Shown one piece after another: positions 8,288 to 17,012 of a stretch of DNA of 64,000 nt; the stretch's first letter is position 1; the number at the start of each line of letters is the position of its first letter. The position numbers and the translations under genes were made by a program. The stretch covers positions 24,491-88,490 of the forward strand of contig NZ_JWLV01000007.1 in the NCBI RefSeq assembly GCF_000808535.1, given 5' to 3'. Source of the DNA: Vibrio sinaloensis (GTDB taxonomy: Bacteria; Pseudomonadota; Gammaproteobacteria; Enterobacterales; Vibrionaceae). Below the pieces are notes generated by a model that searched no databases, was not told where the DNA came from, and saw only the letters and a list, made by a program, of their open reading frames with translations.

Positions 8288-9154
8288 TTAAAAGCAAAAA
8301 TGGCAGTTCTCTTTGGTTAAACCAAATCGTCCTTCGCGGCTCGCGATATGTTTTGCTCCCTCTTTCTTACCCATCTCATAGCCCCGCATTAAAACGTTGT
8401 GATTCATGGTCAATCGTTTAACGTTAAATGTATCATCGGGGGCGATCACACGTACCGTGACGCCAGTCGGTGGATTGCGGATGAACTCAAGCGATTGGTT
8501 ATAACGGCTAGCTCTTTGTGCCATGGCTTTGGCGATCATTGGCTGCTTTGCCAATAGTTTATCCATCAACCATGAATGACGCATAGGTGGCATTTCATAG
8601 CTGAGTGGATGAGAGAGAATGACGGTGATCTCGTTTGCACCTTGGCGGTAGGCTTCGATAACAGGAATGGAGTCCGCCACTCCGCCATCGGTATAACAGC
8701 CGCCAGAAAAGCATGGTGTGGTTTTATAGGCAATAGGCAGCGCGCTGGTGGCTTCAAGCACAGCAGTGATGTTCTCTTTATTTACTTGGTAATACTCCGC
8801 ATTGCCTGTTTCAATATTGGTTGCTGTGGCAATCAGAGGGAGGTTTGAGAATAACGTCGCGTCATCAAGAGGAAAGCGTTTGTTCGATTCAGCAACCAGC
8901 CATTTTACATCCACCAAATTTCCGCCTTTGACGAACCGTTTTGGATTGAAAAACGCTCTATCAGTCGCTAATTCACAAATCACTTTTTGACTTCTGCCAT
9001 GCTGTTTAGACAAATAACCAACAAGGTTTGATGCCCCAGCAGACACTCCGATGGCAAAATCAAACTCATAGTAATCCTCTTCAATAAAGCGATCTAAGAC
9101 ACCCGCAGCAAAAATACCACGCATCGCTCCGCCTTCAACAACCAATGCTTTCAT
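8288..9154 (-). CDS. Patatin-like phospholipase family protein
   Basis: This 288-residue protein has the patatin catalytic elements: the oxyanion loop GGAMRGIFAAGVLD near residue 8, the nucleophile elbow GVSAGASN (GxSxG, Ser about residue 39) and the catalytic Asp in DGGVADS (about residue 157). Patatins are Ser-Asp dyad acyl hydrolases. This subgroup resembles E. coli YjjU and has no signal peptide. The lipid substrate is unknown. It is divergent from the SOS-type small gene, and the 204-bp gap between them holds two LexA boxes that could in principle affect both. Confidence 0.9.
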   Translation of the reverse strand: MKALVVEGGAMRGIFAAGVLDRFIEEDYYEFDFAIGVSAGASNLVGYLSKQHGRSQKVICELATDRAFFNPKRFVKGGNLVDVKWLVAESNKRFPLDDATLFSNLPLIATATNIETGNAEYYQVNKENITAVLEATSALPIAYKTTPCFSGGCYTDGGVADSIPVIEAYRQGANEITVILSHPLSYEMPPMRHSWLMDKLLAKQPMIAKAMAQRASRYNQSLEFIRNPPTGVTVRVIAPDDTFNVKRLTMNHNVLMRGYEMGKKEGAKHIASREGRFGLTKENCHFCF

Positions 9155-9276
9155 AACTTTTTTCTATCTGGTTCAGGATAGTTGTGATCCTATGAAAGAG
9201 CGCCAAGACGGTCTAATCGGCTTTACTAATTATTGGAATAGGCAAAACCAAATGGTCGCTTCGCTGGTTTTTGATA

Positions 9277-9296
9277 ACCTGTTTTTATACACAGTA
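9277..9296. promoter_or_regulatory. LexA (SOS) box 1
   Basis: CTGT (9279-9282), eight bases, ACAG (9291-9294): an exact match to the gammaproteobacterial LexA core with an A/T-rich centre. It lies between a TTGATA (9271-9276) and a TATTAT (9295-9300), where bound repressor would block a promoter. Confidence 0.8.
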
Positions 9297-9324
9297 TTAT
9301 TTGACGATCTACAGAACTTAACTA

Positions 9325-9344
9325 TACTGTATTTATAAACAGAT
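9325..9344. promoter_or_regulatory. LexA (SOS) box 2
   Basis: TA-CTGT (9327-9330), eight A/T bases, ACAG (9339-9342): almost the consensus. It overlaps a TATACT -10-like element (9323-9328) that stands 16 bases after a TTGACG -35-like element (9301-9306). It ends 15 bases before the start codon of the small gene. The two boxes are centred 48 bp apart. Confidence 0.88.
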
Positions 9345-9358
9345 GAAGGAGGTGGTAT

Positions 9359-9580
9359 ATGATCTGGGAAACCATTGAACGAGTAAACCGCCTGCGTCAA
9401 AAGGCGCTTTCCGATCCTGAGTTTATTCAATCAGCAAAAGCGCACGAGCAAGCGATCCGTGTTCAAGAAAATTCTGATTTCACATCGGTTAAACGCAGTA
9501 AAAAAGTGAAAGAGCGTACGTTAGCCGACATATATAAACCAACTGATCTCTCGCCCAACTCAGGTGAGCGATCTCATTAA
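9359..9580 (+). CDS. Small SOS-controlled protein of unknown function (73 aa)
   Basis: The start ATG follows a near-ideal AAGGAGGTGG ribosome-binding site. The product has no membrane helix and no recognised domain. It is mostly predicted helix (residues 1-35: WETIERVNRLRQKALSDPEF), followed by a basic patch (VKRSKKVKERT) and a Pro/Ser-rich tail. Two near-consensus LexA boxes stand directly upstream, which strongly suggests induction by DNA damage. The strong translation signal suggests a burst of product on induction. It does not resemble SulA, UmuD, or DinI/TisB-type toxins as far as I can see. It has its own terminator, so it is a single-gene unit. Confidence 0.85.
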   Translation: MIWETIERVNRLRQKALSDPEFIQSAKAHEQAIRVQENSDFTSVKRSKKVKERTLADIYKPTDLSPNSGERSH

Positions 9581-9588
9581 TTTCAAAC

Positions 9589-9613
9589 AAAGGGAAGCCC
9601 AGCGCTTCCCTTT
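9589..9613 (+). terminator. Intrinsic terminator of the SOS gene
   Basis: AAAGGGAAGC / GCTTCCCTTT stem with loop CCAGC, eight bases after the stop codon. Confidence 0.8.
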
Positions 9614-10099
9614 CGCTTTATTGCGCGCAAAAAAAAGACCGCGTGTTGTTAGTGTAATTTTTGACAATGACACCAAACAGCGGCCGCAACACAGGAAGTA
9701 ATGGAGACTCAGTGGCTGTAACTGAGTGCTTCTTTCAGTTTAGACTATCTGAAACCTTGTGCTGATTAATTCAGAGTTTTTCGCATTATTTCTGTTGATT
9801 TGTGGATAATTAGTCACTCTAATGATGCCTTTTTCTTCTTTTCATAATTTCAACCAATGTGTTCATGTTAGTGAAATGTTCCATATATCGATGTTATTTG
9901 GTGTTATTCTTTTAAATTACAGTTGTAAGGCAGAGTAAAATTCATATAATGCGGCGCCGGAATTGATCAGTAACAATGAAAGTTCGGTTTTACTCCCAAT
10001 CTATGCGATATCGCTCACACCTGATCTGCCTCTTAGCGTTTTTTAGGCGTAAAATGCGTCTTCCCAAAATAGAGAAACCTGTTCCCTCGGATAATAAAA
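9614..10099. other. 486-bp gene-free leader with inverted repeats
   Basis: No convincing reading frame. Visible structure: GTGTTG (near 9644) against CAACAC (near 9690); ACTCAGT / ACTGAGT around 9708-9730; TTTCAG / CTGAAA around 9734-9756. The rest is A/T-rich up to the antiporter start at 10100. It could hold a long mRNA leader or a small RNA. I do not recognise a known riboswitch. Confidence 0.4.
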
Positions 10100-11518
10100 A
10101 TGGATAATAAACTTGGCTTGGGCTCGCTTACGGCAATCGTCATTGGTTCAATGATCGGTGCTGGTGTATTTAGCTTGCCCCAGAATATGGCGTCTGTCGC
10201 AAGCCCTGCAGCTGTGATGATTGGCTGGACAATCACAGGCATAGGTATGATTTTTTTAGCGTTATCTTTCCAGAAACTCGCGTTCCATCGACCTCATGTC
10301 GATAGCGGTGTATTTGGCTATGCAAAAGAAGGCTTTGGTGACTTTGTCGGTTTTTGTTCCGCTTGGGGTTACTGGCTCAGTGCAATGCTGGCAAACGTCT
10401 CTTATCTGGTGATTGTTTTCAGTACCTTGGGCATGCTTTTCGATACGCCAGATAACGTTATCTTCGGACAGGGTAATACTTGGGTATCGGTCGCAGGTGC
10501 TTCTTGCTTGCTGTGGTTGGTTCATGCTCTAGTCCTTCGTGGTGTTCAAACCGCTGCTTTGATCAACATGGTCACCACATACGCCAAACTGGTTCCCTTA
10601 CTGATTTTTGTATTTTGCGCGTTTGTCGCGTTCAGCTGGGATACGTTTACTTTGGACTTCACGGGCGTGCATTTTGGCGATCAGCATGATCTTTTAGCAC
10701 AAGTGAAAAGTACTATGCTGGTGACTGTGTGGGTCTTTATTGGTATTGAGGGGGCGGTCGTGGTGTCGAGTCGTGCTCGAAACCGCAAAGACATTGGTCG
10801 AGCGACAATCCTTGGCTTGCTGACCGCGCTGGCGATTTATGTGTTTGTTACCTTATTATCCATGGGCGTAGTTAAACCTACAGAGCTAGCAACGTATCAA
10901 AACCCTTCCATGGCGACGGTTTTAACGCAAATATTAGGCCCTTGGGGGCAATACATTATCAGCGTCGGTTTGCTGATTTCGGTATGTGGTGCGTTTTTAA
11001 GCTGGACGGTATTGGCTTCTGAAGCACCTTACCTTTGCGCGAAAGAAAAAATGTTCCCATCAAGATATGGTGAGCTGAACCAAGCGGGAAGCCCAGTAAA
11101 ACCACTCACCTTAACTAACGTATGGATTCAGATTTCACTCATTGTGGTGATGTTTGCAGGCAGTACTTACGACACCTTGTTGATTATCGCGTCAGAGATG
11201 ATCTTGGTACCGTATTTCCTAGTCGGGGCATTTGTGCTGAAAATCGCCATCGAAGAGAAAAACCGCGGCAGCTTGCTTTTAGTAGGCGCTGGAGCAACGA
11301 TTTATGGATTGTGGCTTCTGTATGCCTCTGGTTTGAACTACTTACTTTTGTCCGCGGTACTCTATGTTCCTGGTCTGTATTTTTACATTCAAGCAAAGCG
11401 AGAGCAGGGGATTGACCCTTTCAATGGCAAAGAGAGAGTCGGCGCGTGTATTTTGAGTGTGGCGGCATTATTGGCGGTTGGCTTGATGTGGCAGGGTATG
11501 CTCGACGTTCAGCTTTAA
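10100..11518 (+). CDS. Basic amino acid/polyamine antiporter (APA family, ArcD-like)
   Basis: This 472-residue protein has twelve or more predicted membrane helices and the APC-fold helix-1 motif GSMIGAGVFSLPQN, where substrate binds. Helix 6-like WVFIGIEGAVVVSSRARNRK is typical of the arginine:ornithine and lysine:cadaverine exchanger branch. These carriers swap an amino acid for its decarboxylation or deimination product in acid or anaerobic stress. No deiminase or decarboxylase gene is adjacent, so the substrate pair is undecided. A long gene-free leader precedes it. Confidence 0.9.
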   Translation: MDNKLGLGSLTAIVIGSMIGAGVFSLPQNMASVASPAAVMIGWTITGIGMIFLALSFQKLAFHRPHVDSGVFGYAKEGFGDFVGFCSAWGYWLSAMLANVSYLVIVFSTLGMLFDTPDNVIFGQGNTWVSVAGASCLLWLVHALVLRGVQTAALINMVTTYAKLVPLLIFVFCAFVAFSWDTFTLDFTGVHFGDQHDLLAQVKSTMLVTVWVFIGIEGAVVVSSRARNRKDIGRATILGLLTALAIYVFVTLLSMGVVKPTELATYQNPSMATVLTQILGPWGQYIISVGLLISVCGAFLSWTVLASEAPYLCAKEKMFPSRYGELNQAGSPVKPLTLTNVWIQISLIVVMFAGSTYDTLLIIASEMILVPYFLVGAFVLKIAIEEKNRGSLLLVGAGATIYGLWLLYASGLNYLLLSAVLYVPGLYFYIQAKREQGIDPFNGKERVGACILSVAALLAVGLMWQGMLDVQL

Positions 11519-11519
11519 T

Positions 11520-11546
11520 AAAAAATCCCCGAAAGGGGATTTTTTT
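11520..11546. terminator. Bidirectional terminator
   Basis: AAAAATCCCC-GAAA-GGGGATTTTTTT between the convergent antiporter and rarD genes. Its 3' edge overlaps the rarD stop codon. Confidence 0.92.
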
Positions 11547-12435
11547 ATATCTTGTTGAGACGGTAACGTCCCCGTATCGATTCTAGAATCGTGAACAGTA
11601 ATCCAGCCCAGATAAAGCTGAAACTGACCAGCTTTACTTCGTCAAAGATCTCGCCGAACAAAAATACTGCGATCATGAATTGAATGGACGGTTCAATGTA
11701 CTGCATGAGACCGACCGTTGACATGGTCGTTAAGCGAATTGCAATGGAATAGAACACTAACGGGATGAGCGTGGCAGGTGCGGCGCCAAAATAGAGAGCG
11801 AATGTTTCCCACCCCATGTGCAAGACTTCAGTGCCAATGGCCAGTTCTTTGTAAACTAAATAGCCAAATGCAAGAGGAAGCATGACAACCGCTTCCATGA
11901 ATAGGCATGTGCTCCAGTCGTAACGAATACGTTTCTTACACCAGCCGTACAAAGTGAAGAAGGTCGCCATACTAAGCGCAATGATTGGCAACTGACCATA
12001 TTGAACAACTTGGTAGCTAAGTCCGATAGACGCCAACACAAGCGCGACTTTTTTACCTGTCGATAGTGTTTCTTTTAATACGAACACACCGAGCGCACTC
12101 ATCATTAATGGGCTGATAAAAAAGCCAAGACTGGCATCGATCACTCGGTCGTTAGTCATCGCCCATGTAAAAGCTGTCCATGAAATAGACATCATCAAGC
12201 TGCCAATGAAGGTTAACTTGAGTGAAAACTTGTCTGCCCAAATCGTTTTCCAGTTTGGTAACGATTTTGTGACTGCAAGCACGATAATGAAGCCGCACGG
12301 AATGGAAGCCAACAGACGAACGGCGAGTAGTTCATCCATCGCGGCTTTGGGTAAATATTGATAATAAAGAGGGAGAATTCCCCATAAAAAGAACGAGATA
12401 GCGGCCATCCAATTGCCTAAACGTTGCTCAGACAT
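11545..12435 (-). CDS. rarD: EamA-family transporter RarD
   Basis: This protein of about 296 residues has ten hydrophobic helices in the drug/metabolite transporter fold. The start region MSEQRLGNWMAAISFFLWGI and the conserved SWTAFTWAM, SLGFFISPLM and GLMQYIEPSIQF match RarD (chloramphenicol-sensitive protein family). The ATG at 12435 is preferred over the GTG at 12447. The physiological substrate of RarD is not known. It stands as a single gene convergent with the antiporter. Confidence 0.9.
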   Translation of the reverse strand: MSEQRLGNWMAAISFFLWGILPLYYQYLPKAAMDELLAVRLLASIPCGFIIVLAVTKSLPNWKTIWADKFSLKLTFIGSLMMSISWTAFTWAMTNDRVIDASLGFFISPLMMSALGVFVLKETLSTGKKVALVLASIGLSYQVVQYGQLPIIALSMATFFTLYGWCKKRIRYDWSTCLFMEAVVMLPLAFGYLVYKELAIGTEVLHMGWETFALYFGAAPATLIPLVFYSIAIRLTTMSTVGLMQYIEPSIQFMIAVFLFGEIFDEVKLVSFSFIWAGLLFTILESIRGRYRLNKI

Positions 12436-12712
12436 GCTCTTGCTCACAGATAAGAAAGTGAACGGAATGTACGTCTAACACTCTGAAAAGTAAAGCGATT
12501 TGCCTTGGATTTAAATCCTTTATTTTCAATGGCTTATGACTGAGTTGTTTAGGTAAGGATTTAATATTCAACGCTTTTATCTAAAGGTGCGGGAGCAATG
12601 GTCGATAATTATGAGTAGTGAATTGATTTTTAAACTCTGGTAACGTGTAGCTAACGAGTAAAGCGCTATACTAATGAGATAGCTGGAGACTTATGGTTAA
12701 AGGAGCACGATC

Positions 12713-13069
12713 ATGAGTGACATGGAGCAAAAGCGTAAATTTTATCGCCTTAAGTACCCAAAGCGGGGCCGGCCTTGCGTTCGCTTTTCACAAGAACTGT
12801 ACCACGTGACAGAAGTGTCCGAGGGTGGTATTCGTGTACTTATGCATAATTTAAGCAGCCTATATAAAGGGTTGACGATGAAAGGTGTACTTTCACTGCA
12901 CAACGATTGTGAAGTGTCTATCGAAGGTGCTGTTTTGCGCTTTGACAACGATGAAGTGATTGTACAGCTCAAAAAAGGCCCTTCTTTTAAAAACATGGTC
13001 GAAGAACAGCGACATATCAAAAATGTATTTCCTCGTCATTTTGAACGGCTAAAAATGCAAGCAGCTTAA
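12713..13069 (+). CDS. PilZ domain-containing protein
   Basis: This 118-residue protein is essentially one PilZ domain. The c-di-GMP binding signatures are visible as RKFYRLKYP (RxxxR, residues 8-12) and EVSEGGIRV (a variant of D/NxSxxG). Such single-domain proteins usually act as cytosolic c-di-GMP receptors. The first position of the second motif is Glu rather than Asp/Asn, so binding affinity should be tested. The gene is monocistronic with a terminator after it. The 265-bp gap before it shows no other gene. Confidence 0.87.
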   Translation: MSDMEQKRKFYRLKYPKRGRPCVRFSQELYHVTEVSEGGIRVLMHNLSSLYKGLTMKGVLSLHNDCEVSIEGAVLRFDNDEVIVQLKKGPSFKNMVEEQRHIKNVFPRHFERLKMQAA

Positions 13070-13137
13070 GGTTGTGGTTTAGCCAGCTTACAGACAAAAC
13101 ATTACATTGTACGCTTTACGTGTTCGCAATTTATCTT

Positions 13138-13163
13138 AGCCCTCTTACTCAGAGGGCTTTTTG
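13138..13163 (+). terminator. Intrinsic terminator after PilZ gene
   Basis: AGCCCTC / GAGGGCT stem with loop TTACTCA, followed by TTTTTG. Confidence 0.85.
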
Positions 13164-13243
13164 TGTGGTTTTTCAACTCCATACTTGGGGATAGCGACAA
13201 AATCAGCCTATAGTCATTAGTATGTTTCATTATTGGTGCTCTC

Positions 13244-13945
13244 ATGTTTGCCAAGCTATTTAGACGGTATGTAGCGACGATTTTATTTTTGTTGAGTCCG
13301 CTTGTTTATGGACAAGACGAGATAAGGTTTTTCCTGCCGGACTTCCCGCCTTACACAACGATGGATCAAGATGGGCAATTGGTAGGCATCGGTATCGATA
13401 AAGTGACGGCAATTTTGGATACCATGGGCATGAAGTACAGCATCAGACTGGGTTCAAACCATGGCCGAGCGCTGGCGGAGCTGCGTAGAGGCCGTTCTGA
13501 TGGATTCTTTATGGCGTCAAAAAACGCAGAGAGAGATGAGCACGCGGTCTTTTCCCTTCCTCTCATGATTAATCGCTGGGTGTGGGTCGTGTTAACAGGG
13601 AGCGAGCATGATTTCTCTGCCTCTCCTGATTCCGCGTTTAGAGTGGCTAGCTTACTCAATACCAATACGGATAAGTGGCTTAAGACATCAGGATACAAGC
13701 GTATCGACCCCGCAGACAATATTGTTTCATTGATTGCTAAGCTAGACGACGGAGCCGTCGATGCCGTCTTTGTCGCTGAAGAAGTGTTTAACCATCATTT
13801 TGAAGATAACCCAAGTTATGATGTGATTTTGCAGGCGGAAAAGGCTTTCGGTATTTACATCTCCAAAGAATACCTCAATCGTCATCCTACATTTATGGAT
13901 GAACTTAATACCACAATATTGGAGCTGAGCCCGATCGAGCCATGA
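13244..13945 (+). CDS. Periplasmic solute-binding protein, family 3-like
   Basis: This 233-residue protein has a signal peptide of about 23 residues (ATILFLLSPLVYG-QDE) and one periplasmic type II binding fold. FFLPDFPPYTTMDQDGQLVGIGIDKV opens the domain in the way of amino-acid binding proteins (SBP_bac_3). No permease or ATPase gene is nearby, so it is an orphan binding protein, as many Vibrio proteins of this type are. It is followed by a converging chemotaxis receptor gene, which might suggest a sensory partner, but that is speculation. Confidence 0.85.
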   Translation: MFAKLFRRYVATILFLLSPLVYGQDEIRFFLPDFPPYTTMDQDGQLVGIGIDKVTAILDTMGMKYSIRLGSNHGRALAELRRGRSDGFFMASKNAERDEHAVFSLPLMINRWVWVVLTGSEHDFSASPDSAFRVASLLNTNTDKWLKTSGYKRIDPADNIVSLIAKLDDGAVDAVFVAEEVFNHHFEDNPSYDVILQAEKAFGIYISKEYLNRHPTFMDELNTTILELSPIEP

Positions 13946-14043
13946 GTAGTGGGGGAGAAGCGGGAGTTCTTGGCAAGGAAACAGTGACCACACGAACAGT
14001 GCAGTCACTGAGGTTTATGTTATATAAGCCGATTTGCGTCGGT

Positions 14044-15678
14044 TTAGACCTTGAATTGAGCGACTAAGTTGTCAAGCGTTTCACATTGGGCTGAAAGCGA
14101 TAAACACGCGTTTTCGGCACTGCTTACCATTTCTACCATATGATTGCTGTTGTCTAGGATACGAACGACATTGTTGTTCACATCTTCACTTACGCTATTT
14201 TGCTCGCTTGCAGCGGTGGCGATATGTGTGTTCATCTCATTCATCAACGAGATTGATGCCATAATTTCTTTCAAAGAGTCCGATGCACTGCCCGCACTTG
14301 AAATTGTCTGCTGACCACTTTCTTTACTGGCTTCCATTACCGTCACCGCTTGACGTGCGCCTTCTTGAAGCTTCTCAATCATAGCTTGAATCTCACCGGT
14401 GCTTTCCTGCGTTCTGCTCGCGAGTGATCGAACCTCATCCGCAACCACCGCAAACCCACGCCCTTGATCCCCAGCACGAGCGGCTTCAATCGCAGCATTC
14501 AACGCCAGCAAGTTTGTTTGTTCAGCGATGCCACGGATAACATCAAGAATCGAGGCTATGTTGCCGACATCAGCATCAAGGTTGTGGATGACTTGGCTCG
14601 CGTTGTCGATTTCACAGGCCAATGTTTCGATAGAGCCAACCGTTGTTGACAAGATCTTATCGGTGTTTGTCGCTTCGCCATTGGCTTTGGTGCTTGCTAG
14701 GGCTGCTTCTTCCGCATTCGATGCTACCGTCTGGCTGGTTGCTTGCATCTCATTTACTGCAGTCGCAACCATTTCACTTTCTTGCTGCTGTTGGCCAGAG
14801 AACTCAGCGACGGATTGAGTTAACGACTTAATGTTCTCCATTTCAGCGCGAACCGCATTCGATGACACAATGACTTGTTCTACTGTTGAGTGAATTCGGC
14901 TGACAAATGAGTTGAATCCTTCGGCGAGCTTACCCAGTTCATCATTGCTGGTCACGTCGATGCGTTTCGATAAGTCGCCATCTCCGCTGGCAATGTCTTG
15001 CATCGCCACCCCGATATTCTTAATTGGGACAAGCACGAGTCGATGAGAGATCCAGAATGAAAGAACGACCAATACAACGGCGATAGCTGCACCAAACTCG
15101 AGTACAAACTTACTATAAGAGATGGAATCAGAAACTTGTGCACGCAGCTCAAGTTGAACCTCATCAATCATCGAACGGATCGAACGTAAGTTGGTGCGTA
15201 TGATTTGAAACTCTGCGTCCAGCTTAGTTTGATTCGCTTCATAGTAGTCATTTGCGCTACTTGGGGAGCTAAACATTGGTTCATACAAACTGATCCAAGT
15301 ATTTGTCGCTTTGGTGAGCTGGTCTGCGACTTGAAGTTGGTTTTGAGGCAGGTAGCCTTTGCTAATAAGTTCGCGAACCTGACTTAGACGTGGCTCTGCT
15401 TTGTAGGCGTTGTCTTTAAACTCAGCAATGTTGTAGTCAACCTCTTGCTGATTTTTTGCCAACATCAACCCTTGGGCAGCGGTGATTACTTGATAGAGGT
15501 CACGGTAGCCGTCTTCAAGGGCCTCCATGACGGGCTGAACATCCTTGTTAAGTTGCTCGTTCAACGATTCTTGTTGATTGGCTTGAAGTACGTTAACCAA
15601 GGTCGTAATCGCAATGATGACCGCCAACAGCACAATTGGTAAGGCCAATTTGTGCTTAATCGTAAGTCTGCTTCGCAT
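14044..15678 (-). CDS. Methyl-accepting chemotaxis protein
   Basis: This 544-residue receptor has a membrane helix at about 10-30, a helical periplasmic sensor of about 155 residues (four-helix-bundle-like), a second helix at about 187-207, a HAMP domain (about 210-262), and the cytoplasmic coiled-coil signalling hairpin. The conserved tip reads [20 protein letters not shown] and [15 protein letters not shown]. There is no C-terminal CheR/CheB-tethering pentapeptide. The start ATG follows AGGATAAC. It is a single gene; its ligand cannot be inferred from sequence. Confidence 0.95.
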   Translation of the reverse strand: MRSRLTIKHKLALPIVLLAVIIAITTLVNVLQANQQESLNEQLNKDVQPVMEALEDGYRDLYQVITAAQGLMLAKNQQEVDYNIAEFKDNAYKAEPRLSQVRELISKGYLPQNQLQVADQLTKATNTWISLYEPMFSSPSSANDYYEANQTKLDAEFQIIRTNLRSIRSMIDEVQLELRAQVSDSISYSKFVLEFGAAIAVVLVVLSFWISHRLVLVPIKNIGVAMQDIASGDGDLSKRIDVTSNDELGKLAEGFNSFVSRIHSTVEQVIVSSNAVRAEMENIKSLTQSVAEFSGQQQQESEMVATAVNEMQATSQTVASNAEEAALASTKANGEATNTDKILSTTVGSIETLACEIDNASQVIHNLDADVGNIASILDVIRGIAEQTNLLALNAAIEAARAGDQGRGFAVVADEVRSLASRTQESTGEIQAMIEKLQEGARQAVTVMEASKESGQQTISSAGSASDSLKEIMASISLMNEMNTHIATAASEQNSVSEDVNNNVVRILDNSNHMVEMVSSAENACLSLSAQCETLDNLVAQFKV

Positions 15679-16014
15679 AGTGTTATCCTAAATGTTTGAT
15701 ATCAATCAATAATACTCTGTTATTGAAATTAGTTGCGTAATAGAGGATGCAACATGAATTTTGCTAAATCAACCCAGGGCTATTTGTTTTCTCAATAAAA
15801 ACAGGGAAATAGCTAGAGGTGGGTCGCAAATGGACAATCTGTGAACAATTGAGTAACAAGCCGTTTTTAATCAGATGTTTAGCCAAACGTTTGCTTTGGG
15901 TGGAGGAGATAAAAGTGTGATCCGTAACTCTGATTTTTAGCTGGTTATATTCATATGAATTATGGTTATATGTGCGGGCAATAATAAGGTTGCTGAGTCA
16001 GTTAGGGTTATCAA
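15679..16014. other. 336-bp intergenic region
   Basis: It holds the promoter regions of the divergent chemotaxis receptor and SnoaL-like genes. A 14-codon frame at 15753-15797 with a GAGGATG before it is too short to call. Nothing else stands out. Confidence 0.4.
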
Positions 16015-16422
16015 ATGAAAAGCGAGATGGATTCGAAGGCGGTGGTACTCGCGTATTGGGCTGCGATGGAAACGAATGATTTCACAGCGGCAAGCGAATG
16101 GCTATGCGAGCATGAGTTTGAATGCTACTGGCCCCAGTCGAATGAACTGATTAAAGGTCGAGAGAACTTCGCCGCCCTAAACAGTGCATACCCCAGTGAA
16201 GGCTTGTGGCACTTTACTCTGAATACAATCGTGGTCGAGGGAAATCAGGTCGTGACTGATGTATCCGTCACCGATGGGAGTCGCATCGACCGAGCCATTA
16301 CGTTTCATACGGTTGTAGACGGTAAAATCGTCAAACAAACTGAGTTCTGGCCAGATAACTACCCAGCCCCTGAATGGCGATCTCAATGGGTCGAGTCGGC
16401 AAATTCTAAGCAGACAGTGTAG
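16015..16422 (+). CDS. SnoaL-like / NTF2-fold protein
   Basis: This 135-residue protein has the SnoaL/NTF2-like layout: an N-terminal helix (VVLAYWAAMETNDFTAASEWL), a central GRENFAALNSAYP, beta strands with ITFHTVVDGKIVKQTEFWPDNYPAPEWR. Such folds form small pockets used as isomerases, hydrolases or binding proteins; the function here is unknown. It precedes a small membrane protein on the same strand by about 50 bp, possibly one transcript. Confidence 0.8.
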   Translation: MKSEMDSKAVVLAYWAAMETNDFTAASEWLCEHEFECYWPQSNELIKGRENFAALNSAYPSEGLWHFTLNTIVVEGNQVVTDVSVTDGSRIDRAITFHTVVDGKIVKQTEFWPDNYPAPEWRSQWVESANSKQTV

Positions 16423-16472
16423 ATCTTTTACTCGATTTTTTTACCGTTTTAACCAGTAAAAGGAAACACATC

Positions 16473-16877
16473 ATGTATAAGAGTTGCGACTTTTCTATTA
16501 ACGATGGTCAGTTCAAGTTTAAGAAAGATGCTTACCCACTCAAGCGAATCAACGATATACGAGTAAAGCGATTAACCTTGATGGATAATTTGGCACAAAT
16601 CGTGTTTTGGATCGCCTTATTCTCTGGAGGCTTATGGCTTGCGGTGCCGGATATAATGCTTGCTCCCTTATGGTTACAAGCAACAACCGGTGCGTTGACA
16701 CTCTTCGGTTTTTTGTTTGCAGTGTTGCGTTGCTCGCGATATGCCTTGCAGGTGGAGTTTAAACACGTTGATGAAACGGGGTTGCAGTGGGTGAATGTTG
16801 CCAAATCTTATGCGCATCAAGACGAAGTTTTATTTGATGCTCAAGTCTTGGCGGTAAAAAGCCTAACAGCTCACTAA
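16473..16877 (+). CDS. Small membrane protein, DUF6232-like
   Basis: This 134-residue protein has two adjacent hydrophobic helices (about residues 40-60 and 65-87) inside otherwise soluble flanks. The start follows AAAGGAAACACATC. The N-terminal pattern (FKKDAYPLKRINDIRVKRL) and the two-helix hairpin resemble the DUF6232 group, from memory only. Function is unknown. Confidence 0.65.
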   Translation: MYKSCDFSINDGQFKFKKDAYPLKRINDIRVKRLTLMDNLAQIVFWIALFSGGLWLAVPDIMLAPLWLQATTGALTLFGFLFAVLRCSRYALQVEFKHVDETGLQWVNVAKSYAHQDEVLFDAQVLAVKSLTAH

Positions 16878-16882
16878 ACGCT

Positions 16883-16910
16883 AAATAGCCTCAGTCAGAG
16901 GCTATTTGTT
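16883..16910 (+). terminator. Intrinsic terminator
   Basis: AAATAGCCTC / GAGGCTATTT stem with loop AGTCA, then GTTTATTT. Confidence 0.85.
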
Positions 16911-17012
16911 TATTTAAATCCACATCAACACACTTCTATTTGAGGCTCTATTGATTTGGATAGGAATGGGCAGACATTCAAGTCATAGCCAATAAGGCAG
17001 ATATCATCTCAA

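Noticed and set aside
9701..9730. Leader peptide with a Trp codon (METQWL) for an attenuator
   Set aside because: The AGGAAG is only two bases from the ATG and there is one Trp codon; the region is better noted as structured leader.
15753..15797. 14-codon frame with a fair ribosome-binding site
   Set aside because: Too short, no sequence features, and could occur by chance in an A/T-rich leader.
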